Source of the DNA: Culex pipiens pallens
Lineage: Eukaryota; Arthropoda; Insecta; Diptera; Culicidae
Assembly (NCBI RefSeq): GCF_016801865.2
Contig: NC_068938.1
Span: 214,703,611 to 214,767,610, forward strand
Reading direction: 5' to 3'
Length of the DNA: 64,000 nucleotides
Numbering within the stretch: position 1 is the stretch's first letter; every line of letters begins with the position of its first letter. Position numbers and translations under genes: made by a program. This document shows, in pieces, positions 55,063 to 64,000 of this stretch. The notes under the pieces were generated by a model, which saw only the letters and a list, made by a program, of their open reading frames with translations, was not told the origin of the DNA and made no database searches.

Positions 55063-58000
55063 CTAGAACAAACCGAGCAATATTTACAAATACTGCCTCT
55101 TAAGTTATAGTAATTAATAGTCAAATCAAAAATCCTTGAATTTTTTAATCGCGTAGTATTTTTTTTCTGAAAAGTTATAATTAGAACCTATAACTTTGAA
55201 AAAACAAAAACATCAACTCGACCATAAAACCCCTCCTCAAGTTCATATTTTCAAAATTGGTTAGAGCTTTGTATATAAAAACTAACTAACTGGCTTCTTT
55301 TGACACAGGAAATGCATTGACAAAGTGTAATCCAAATAAATAAAATACTTAATTAAAAATCATGAACAAAAAAGATTGCGAATTTTTCGGCAAATGGTCT
55401 ATAGTTGTTTGGTATGCTTTATTTAAAGAAATATGAAAAGTTTAAAGTAGAAGAACTTGACGTATAAATTTGCTAAAAATTGTTAACTCTTCTCTGTTTA
55501 ACCCCTTAAGTTCTACTAACAGCCATTAAAATTTCTGGAATATTAAAGTCAAATTGATATTCATCTGATTGTGTGCCCCAGTTAGCTGGTAGAATGGACA
55601 TTTTTCAGCATCGCGAGATATGGGGGTTTGATTCATTTTGGGTAGAACAAAAGTTTAAACAACATGTTTATTTTTGAATTTTTACTGAGTAAAAACATTG
55701 CATCATTTTATCCTCAAAATGATCAATAAGACCAAAAATCATATTTATAACATAAAGTCTATAATAATCACGTTTAAAGACTTTAAAGTTAAGAAATGAT
55801 TTTAATAATCGAAAAAAATAAATCCACCTGGCTCAATCCATGCTAAAAGCTAAAAACTACAAATTTCCAAAAATAGGATCTTCAACCTTCCCCTAGAGTA
55901 GCACATTTACTACGAAACCTACATGGTCAAACAAATTTCATTTCGGACAGCAGCAAAACGAGCGCTGAACATGTGTCTGTGTCTGTGTGAATATGAGTGT
56001 AATCTGATTCCGCCCGCATGAAGTTAATCTAGTTTTTCCGTTTGAGATACTTTCCCATTCATGCGCGGGCAGTAGTGCTACGAAACTATACGAGATGCTG
56101 TAATAGGAAAGAGTCTGAAAGACAAACTTTTTTTTCCAGTTGCCATGGAAAAGCGCGCTGTGGCGAGATTCGCCAAAACGGATTAAGCCAGAATTCATGA
56201 AAAAAAAAGTTGAGTAATAACGAGATTGCTGGAATCGAGATTTACTCATATCGAAATTAAACTTCATTCGTTATAATGGCCTTTCATTTCAAATTGTAAA
56301 TAACGTCACTGGCAGAGTTATTTGAGCAAAACCACACGATCTGATGATGTGTTTGGTTCAACAACGTGATGGACGCAAGCAATTGAAATCATTCAAAAAG
56401 TTGCCACCACAAAAAAAACCAACTCCCCTGGTGATGAAGTATCGAAAACCCATATTGCAACATTATAATAATAATAACGATAATTAAACCTTTAGTGGTC
56501 CTTCCCGGATTACGGTCCAACTGCGTTCAATTAACACGCAACCATGAAATAATTGTTGACTGGTGTTAAAAGTGGTGCAAAAATGTTTGGATGCGTTAAA
56601 ATAAATACAATTTGGTAAACATGGGGAAATTTCTGGTGGTGAAATCAATGAAATCAATTAGTGGAAATTTCCAAAGAGTTTGATTTTGTGCTGTTTGTTC
56701 AAGTATTCAACTTAAAAATTTATTAAATTCTTTCTTTATTTTTATTCAAAATCTTCATTTGAATTGAATAATCAAAAATATTTTTTATAATTTAGTAATA
56801 AACAATTTTTTTTCTGGATTTATTTATTTTCACTTCAATCCATGGACAAAAACAAAAATTGAAACCAAATTGAATCTCTAATGTTTCTATACAAAATTCA
56901 ATTAATTAAATTTTGACAAATTGCCATCATCCCACGCAGATTAGCGTGATTGTCACGGCTCAACAATCTTCAAATCTCAGCCCAAATTCCCGCGAGTCAC
57001 GCCAAATTTCACTTTTCCAACCCAAAGAAAGAAAGCAAAAAAGGATAGAGCAATCACAACCCTCTTTTCTTTATTTGTCTAATTTTCATTATCCCCCCCC
57101 CCTCTTCCGCTAGTCCTTCCTAACCCTGAAAACAAACAAACACAAAATGAACCACAATTTATCATCCTCACGCGGGACGGGAAAGGTGACCAAACATTTT
57201 TGGGTCAAGATTTTGGTCCCCAGGGAGGGAAACTCTCCATCCAGGTGGGGCACACCACGTGGAATTAATTAGAAAGAAAAATGCGAGTCAACGGTTTGGG
57301 ATTTCTCGTCTCTTTTTTTTTTTTTTGTTGTGCGGTCAGCTGCTCTCGTGGCAAATGGGCCAAAAAGTAATCCAATTAAATGTTCTCCAGAGGGGGAGAG
57401 TGGCCTTTCCCCGGGGACACCGCACAATGACCTATCCTTCGCATACCTGGGATGGCGATTTCCACAAGAAGGAGGCTGGTCCACTAATGAAACCAACTTT
57501 TGGCCGTTGCGGTCTAGTCTCTGTGGAAGAGAGGGAGAGGAAAAACGAGTGATTTGTTAATTTTAATGTTTGAGCAAGTTTGGCATAAATTGCTAATGAA
57601 CGGTCACGGTCAAAGGTTGATTTTTCGGCGGAACAATTTTTTTTCGTTCTCGCTCGTGCCGGGACTCGAAAAAGTTTGTTTTTGATGAGTTGACGGAATT
57701 AGGGTGAGTGCGAAATTGGATTCGTTTGCGGTTTCGGACGCGAGTTTGCCTTAACTTCTCTAATATCGATCCAATTTCTGCAAAAGATTGAGAAAGAGAG
57801 GGACTCCAGAACTGCTGAATCACTCAAAGATGAACCAACAGGAAAAAAAGCAAAAAGAAACCAGAGCCAATCACCACAAAAGCTGACAATAAACGTCACC
57901 CCGAAACGTCCAACTCATATTTATTGATCACTCCATTATCGTTATTTCTCACACCTCTCGCAACTGTTTGGGACGAAGTATTCTCCAGCGCCATTGTGGC

Positions 58001-58686
58001 CTGGTGACCAGGGAAGGATAAAAATCCTCCCACTCTGTTTCTGTGTGTGCCAATCGGATGCCACACCACCACTCGATTGTGGATCAGTTTATGGCTTTGT
58101 TTGTCACCCGTCAAGTCAAATACACACACACAAACACACTCAAACACACACACATGCACAGTTTCTTGTGAGTCTCTCCAGCATTGATATGTGTTTGCCC
58201 AGCTCAAACTAATGGAATAGAAAATATTTTACTAGGTAATCTTTCAATTTCACTTCAAAACAACTTTACCAACAAATGTTGCAAGTTGTAAATGATGATT
58301 TTTCAGCACTAGTACTTTTATGCTAGCTCTGCCGAACTCAAAACCAAAGTTACTCAAACCAGTGTTACTTTTCATTCTGAAATATTCAGTTTTTGCTTTT
58401 TGGATGGTTTTTAATACTCCTGACTCAAGGCGGTTTCAAAAACACCCAAAAAGCAAAAAATGGAAATTTGGTTTGTTGGACCTTTTCAAAAAACTCCAGA
58501 GTTGAACTTTTCGATACAAGTGTCGAAAAGTTTAACTTTTCAGCACGCAAATGAACTTTTCACCACTTAAAATTTTTTCATGGAAAATATTGCCAAGATT
58601 TTGTCCTATATATGCAAAAAGAATCATTACGAGCAATTCTGTAAGAAATCGGGCTTGTTTTTTAATTGTAATTTTTGTAATTTTCA
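55063..58686. other. Intergenic sequence
   Basis: No gene supported. Frames up to 109 codons overlap on both strands at 55938-56267 and 57259-58212; none is recognisable. 56910-58210 has C-rich tracts and, at 58121-58160, an interrupted CA microsatellite. 58503-58535 has a small hairpin of AACTTTTCGATAC with GTGTCGAAAAGTT. Confidence 0.4.
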
Positions 58687-60706
58687 ATCCGGCTGAATTT
58701 TTTATGGTGCTTTCGGTATGCCCAAAAAAGCCATTATGCATCATTAGTTTGTCCATATAATTTCCCATACAAATTTGGCAGCTGTCCATACAGAAAAGAT
58801 GTATGAAAATTCAAAAGTCTGTATCTTTTGAAAGGATTTTTTGATCGATTTGGTGTCTTCGGCAAAGTTGTAGGATAAGAACTACACTGAAAAAATGATA
58901 CACGGTAAACAAATTTGGTGATTTTTAATTTAACTTTTTCTCACTAAAACTTCATTTGAAAAAAACACTTTTTGTAATTTTTGATATGTTTTAGGGGACA
59001 TTAAATGCCAACTTTTCAAAAATTTCTAGGTTATGCAAAAAATCTTTGACCGAGTTATGAATTTTTGAATCAAAACTGATTTTTGGAAAAATGAAATATT
59101 GCTCGCAAAAAATTTTCAACTTCATTTTTCGATGTAAAATTAAATTTGCATTCAAAAAGTCCTTCAGTGAAATTTTGAAAACAATATTTAAAAAAAATAA
59201 GACTAATATTTGAAAAGGGCCAAACATTCAATATTACGCCCTTTTGAAATGTTATTCTTGTTTTAAAAACTGCTTTCGAAAATTTCAAAAATGTTTCATA
59301 TCTAAGGGTCGTATCAACAAAGTTCAAAAAAGCAAAATATAGACTATTTTGATAAAAATACGACTATTTTCATAAAAATTATCTAAAAATGACTATATTT
59401 TGTAAACGGTGCTCTTTATCAAAATTTCACTGGAGTACTTTTTGATGGCAAATTTGATTTTTCATCGAAAAATTAAGCTGAAAAAAATTTGCGAAAAAAT
59501 GATATTTCCATTTTTTGAAAAATCAGTATTAAAATTTTTTTTGCACAACCTGGAAATTTCTGAAAAGTTGGCATTTGAAGTCATATCAAAAATTACAAAA
59601 AAAAAATAAAAATAGTGTTTTTTTTTTTGCAAATCAAGCTTTATTGGGGTAATTCTCTACCAACTCACACGAAATCGGGAAAAGTTGCCCCGACCCCTCT
59701 TCGATTTGCGTGAAACTTTGTCCTAAAGGGTAACTTTTGTCCCTGATCACGAATCCGAGGTCCGTTTTTTGATATCTCGTGACGGAGGGGCGGTACGACC
59801 GCTTTAATTTTTGAACATACGATACATTTTTCGTAAAATCGCGATAACTCGTGATGTTTATAAGCAAACCCCTTATGTCTTTAAATCAAATTTTTTGTAA
59901 TTGTCTGCTCAACAACTTTGTAGAACATTGTTTCACTCTAAAAAATAACCCTGCAAAATTAGAAAAAACACGAAATTTTAAAATGAAAATTTCTGTTCTA
60001 AATGAAAAAATGACCCTTCTGGGTCAATGTAGATTCGAAAAGTACATTAAATTTCCCATAAAATGACATGTTCCAAAATTTTTTACAGTCGAGTAACGGA
60101 AAATGGGAGAATTTTTAAAACTTGTTTAGTGTTTTTTTTCGATGAAAAATACATTTTTTCGGAATTCTGAGTACGCCATTAAATCGGGCGTCTAATTTTA
60201 CATAAAAGTCCCTTTAACACCAAATTTCTATCTCATTACCGTTTCAGGCTGCAAATTATTGAAAAACACCTCTTTTTTGCATGTTCAAAAATGGAAGGGG
60301 TCGTACCGCCCCTCCGTCACGAGATATCAAAAAACGGACCTCGGATTCGTGATCAGGGACAAAAGTTACCCCTTAGGACAAAGTTTCACGCAAATCGAAG
60401 AGGGGTCGGGGCAACTGCTGTGTGAGTTGGTGGAGAATTACCCATTGACAAAAAGTGAAATTAAAAATCACAATTTTTTTTTACCGTGTATCATTTTTTC
60501 AGTGAAGTCCTTATCCATGCCTACATCTTTGCGAAGACACCAAATCGATCAAAAAATTCCTTCAAAAGATACAGATTTCTTAATTTTCATACATCATTTT
60601 TGTATGGACAGCTGCCAAATTTGTATGGAAAATTATATGGACAAACTAATGATGCAAAATGGCTTCTTTGGGCATACCGAATGTACCAAAAAAGTTTCAG
60701 CCGGAT
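58687..60706. mobile_element. Foldback element with ATCCGGCTGAA ends, interrupted by another foldback
   Basis: Ends ATCCGGCTGAA (58687) and TTCAGCCGGAT (60706). The arms, about 250 bp each (58687-58950; 60442-60706), share GGTATGCCCAAA / TTTGGGCATACC, GGCAGCTGTCCATAC and the core GGTGTCTTCGGCAAAGTTGT. ATGATACACGGTAAA on the left matches TTTACCGTGTATCAT on the right. The centre holds unrelated sequence plus the nested element 59647-60441. Confidence 0.85.
59647..60441. mobile_element. Foldback element, GGGTAATTCTC ends, 4-bp ATTG duplication (nested, intact copy)
   Basis: Arms of about 150 bp: GGGTAATTCTCTACCAACTC..GGGGCGGTACGACC on the left is repeated inverted as GGTCGTACCGCCCCTCCGTC..GAGAATTACCC on the right with few differences. 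ATTG stands immediately outside both ends, a 4-bp duplication. Truncated relatives lie at 19.0-19.6 kb and 30.5-31.0 kb. No coding capacity. Confidence 0.88.
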
Positions 60707-62288
60707 TAAAAAAAATCGAATGACCGAAATCTGAGAGAATTGCTCTTATCTTATCTGAGAATGGAATTAAACAGTTTTTAAACTTAACTTAGAACAGTAA
60801 AAAGATAACATGTTAGGCAGAGTGAATAAAATAATTGATTAAATTCAGAAATAAATTAAAATGGGAAACTGTAAAATAAATAAATTTTAGCAAACCAATG
60901 ATAAAAAAATACAAAAACAAAAATCATTTTGAGTGATTTCTGAGAATATAGAATAACCGGGAAAAATACTAGAAAAAAAGTCCTGCACATCAATGACCAA
61001 ACGAACGACTTCCACAGAAAAATTTATTTGGTTCTGGATTCTAAGTTGCGATTTCCAAATTGAATTCTAACTGGATGAAATTAAATTTCCAGCAAGTGCA
61101 ATTAAAATGAGAGCATATTATTTTCCTCATAGGATTGGGTGCTAACGTAGCAAGCATTTTCCTCAGAAATCTAATCATGACATTGTCCAGAAAGACGTAA
61201 TCCTGAATCACTTCCAAAAATTTCGGTCGAGACACTTGACACCAACGACACATTATTCGTTATTGGCAGCAAACACAATCACACAGACAGAAAACTGGAC
61301 CATTCAAATGAATATATCCTACTCTCATCCCATTTTTCCCAAACAGCTTTTCTTACTTCAATCGCCTGCCAATTCCCATCCAACTATTATAACAGTTATT
61401 GAGAGCTAAATCCCAACTGCTTCTTCCCTTTCTCGACTCTCGATTTCCCTCCACCAGGAATTGTAATCATAACAGTAGCAAGAGGGAACAACAGCAACAA
61501 TAAAAACAGCTGCTTCATCGACAAAACTGGTCGGACGACCAAAAAAACAAAAAACAAACCTTGACTGGTTTTGGGTTGAGAGGCCAGGAGAAACAAAAAA
61601 TCACAAACCCACATGTGCTCGTGCACACATGAAAAGGAAAAGGCGCTTTTCCGATGATGAAGGCAAGTAGTGAAGCAGTGGCAAAATGAGGTCAAACCAT
61701 GCAACCTGACGACGACACCATACATGGTTCATAGCCGAATCGTGCAAATGAGACGATGAGGACGACACCAGCATGAGCAGATTGTTGGCCCAGCAAACTG
61801 GGCTCAAATGGGACATTTCCAACTTCAAAATAATCGAAAAAATTGTTCATTTTCACCCGCATTTCCCGCTTGCAAGAAGTAGAAGCATGGTCGAAAGTCT
61901 TTTCCCAACCCAGTTTACCCCACTGGCCACACCACCCCCTGCCCATAATAATGAACACTTGCACCCGACAAAGACATCCACACTTCGTTGCTGACACGAG
62001 ACTTCTGCTTGACAGACTGATAGGGTGAAAGATTATGATGAACTTTTCCTGAAATGAGCCCCCAGCTCGGTTTACCCCACTTCACCCTGTCGAAATTTGA
62101 GCCTGAAGGCTGAGGCACTTTGAGGAAATGAATGAAAGGACTTTTGGATTGCCATTGTTCAGTGTTTGATATCAGCTGTCTGTGAGGGTGTTGTTTGAGT
62201 GGATTTGTCATTATATGAATATATTTTGAAACTTTTGAAAAATTTCGCAGCAGCCTAACTTCTGAAGAGATTTTTTTCTGAAATTTCA
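60707..62288. other. Intergenic sequence
   Basis: Frames of 70-137 codons at 61396-62328 overlap each other on both strands and match nothing known. 61990-62100 contains two TTTACCCCACT motifs. No array or terminus was identified. Confidence 0.4.
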
Positions 62289-63445
62289 TTAAGGGGTTAC
62301 ATACATGTAGAAAATTCCAAAATTTCATATTACAGAAAATTCACTAAATTCACTAAAAAGATGATTTTCAATCACTCCTGAAAGTTTCATGAAGATATTT
62401 CGTGACTGAACTGAGTAAGAGACGATTTAAGTTCACAATTTTGCTATGCGCAAAGTGAACTGTCAAACTTTGTGAACTTTTTTCTCTAAACACCGAGTTG
62501 ATTTACGGGTGCCACGATATCTCGAGATTGGATGGACCAAATTGGCTGAAATTTGGAGTGAAGACTCCCACGACATATTCCGTGTGCATGACGGAGCCCG
62601 ATTTTGAAATTACGTTTTTTGAAAAAATACAAAAACCAAAAACGGGCGATTTTTTATATGAAAAACATAAAAATATTTTTATCTTTTTTTAAATCTAAGT
62701 TTTTGAAAATCGGCCTTCGTCATGCACACAGGACTAGTTTAACGAGTTTTCACCAAAATTTTGAGCCGATTTGGTCAAAGCAGTGTTGAGATATCGTGGC
62801 ACCCGTTTTTTGAAACTGCCAACCCGAGCAGACGGAAATAACTTGGGAATAACATTTTTTGATATTGGAAAATAATAGGCCAATAACATTTTAGGTTATT
62901 TATAACAAGATTTGTTATTAGCCGTTATGATTTTTTTGTTATTGAATTGTTATTGTAATAACAGACTAATAACATTTTAAGTTATTCTTCGAACAAATCT
63001 TTGTTATTATTTTTTTGTTATTTTAACAACTAATCCGATCATCCTAATAACAATTGGAGTTATTCTTCCATAACAAAAAATGTTATTTCAAAGTTGTTTT
63101 GGCTCTCAACCAATATCAGACCAATAACAAATTTTGTTATGATAACATAAACTGTTATTGAACTCTTATGCAAAAATGGATTTTGCAAGAATATTCCATA
63201 ACACTTTCTGTTATTTTAACAGAATTTGTTATTGAAATGGCATGAATTTAGTTATTACCGTCTGATCGGGAACTTAAAATAGCTATATCTCGGAAATGGT
63301 AAATCCGAATGTCTCCATATTTATTTTGTTCATAGATAAAAATGTACATTTTAATGCCCTGTAAAAATATTTAAAAAAAAATTTAGGTGTGTGCTCATAC
63401 CAACATCTGACATTTTTGCCGATTTACATGTATGTAACCCCTTAA
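62289..63445. mobile_element. TTAA-flanked inverted-repeat element (piggyBac-like MITE?) with nested MITE
   Basis: The first 21 bp (TTAA then GGGGTTACATACATGTA) are an exact inverse of the last 21 (TACATGTATGTAACCCC then TTAA). If TTAA is the duplicated target, this is the pattern of piggyBac-type transposition. Inside, 62508-62600 and 62706-62806 form a second inverted pair around GGTGCCACGATATCTC. The 448-bp MITE copy E interrupts the right half. Without it the element is about 700 bp and has no coding capacity. Confidence 0.7.
62823..63270 (+). mobile_element. 447-bp MITE family (copy E, nested)
   Basis: CCCGAGCAGACGG to CCGTCTGATCGGG, 448 bp, flanked by AA on both sides (62821-62822; 63271-63272). 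The paralog near 7995-8015 reads CTGCTAACTTC (inverted order accounted for) without the insert, so AA is a true 2-bp duplication. One terminus carries a GAT substitution. Confidence 0.93.
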
Positions 63446-64000
63446 ATATAGAGCAAGAATCCAGCGGAGCGATTCTCTACAAAATCGGCCGATTTAGACC
63501 ATTTGTTATTTTTGTGTTTTTTTTTATTTGACACAAACTTTGTGGGGGCCTTCCCTAAAATCAAAGTAGCTATTTTGTGTCATTGATTCATCAATATTAT
63601 ACTTTTTCTCCATATAATTTTGGCAATTGTCCATACAAATGGTATGGTATGTAGGTATTGTTGAGGAAATTCTGAAAATGTTTTTTGAAAATTTTTATTA
63701 ATTTTTTTTACAAAAAATCAATATAGAGAAGGATGTTAAAAAAATTGCCGCCGAGTTATTAATTTTGAAAAAAATGATTTAGGGAAAAAATAAAAATTTC
63801 ATTCGTAAATTTTTTTGACCTATCTATACAAATATAAATAATTTCGACGGTTTCGTTTGAACGCGAATCAGTTCAATACGGAGCGTCGTAGCTTTTTGTT
63901 GCGTTGAGTTCGTATAAGCCTATCTAACGCTAACTAATTGACACTTTGGCCACTCGGGAACCGATTCCGGAGCATCGGCAAATTGTGTGGAGAAAGTTAC
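63446..64000. other. AT-rich DNA with an inverted dispersed fragment, then a GC-richer end
   Basis: 63515-63670 matches, inverted, the 52.1-52.3-kb fragment (GACACAAACTTTGTGGGGGC; ATTTTGGCAATTGTCCATAC). From about 63840 to the window end the G+C content rises (CGAATCAGTTCAATACGGAG, CCACTCGGGAACCGATTCCG) with no complete frame. It may be the start of another element. Confidence 0.4.

Overview
The window reads as non-coding, repeat-dominated insect DNA, most likely from a culicine mosquito (Culex or Aedes type). That assignment rests on the Juan/Jockey-like LINE, the tRNA-derived SINEs, the dense foldback and MITE-like elements and the AT-rich background; it was not tested by alignment. No host protein-coding gene, true tRNA or rRNA gene can be supported. 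The only convincing coding sequence is the 886-residue endonuclease/reverse transcriptase ORF of a LINE on the minus strand (44502-47162), preceded by the tail of its ORF1.

Layout. Positions 1-4500 are a satellite domain built from one 9-bp family, TTCTTNAAA, whose fifth-plus-one base N changes from block to block (C, G, T, A, C). 4500-8640 holds dispersed elements of a family with hairpin ends, a six-copy 164-bp tandem array, a GC-richer block that may be a decayed exon region, and a short second copy of the nonamer unit whose end is an exact inverted match to the first 100 bases of the window. 10230-10625 is another 9-bp array (TTATTTAAG) and 11566-12424 a 7-bp array (AAATCAT). 13.8-19.6 kb has degenerate foldback elements and one stretch rich in splice-like sites. 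22.3-23.9 kb has three copies of a 447-bp MITE family, which recurs at 42.9 kb and 62.8 kb.

From 24 to 37 kb there are more inverted-repeat elements, two hAT-like elements (one with a perfect 8-bp target duplication) and a SINE. 38680-42203 is a complete non-autonomous LTR retroelement on the minus strand: 194-bp LTRs, TATA target duplication, a primer site matching tRNA-Ser, and a 1.1-kb heptamer array instead of coding sequence. 42.4-43.5 kb is a pogo-like remnant holding a SINE and a MITE. The LINE follows at 44.4-47.4 kb, then a 100-N assembly gap. 51.2-55.1 kb contains two foldback elements, one with an arm amplified into three 517-bp units. 58.7-60.7 kb is a foldback inside which another sits, and 62.3-63.4 kb is a TTAA-flanked element with a MITE inserted in it.

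Nothing here forms a pathway. What links the parts is transposition (nested insertions whose order can be read from target duplications) and tandem-array expansion. The most unusual items are the block-sorted TTCTTNAAA satellite, the 447-bp MITE with 2-bp target duplications and an empty-site paralog inside the window, the heptamer-filled LTR element, and the one-armed 517-bp amplification.
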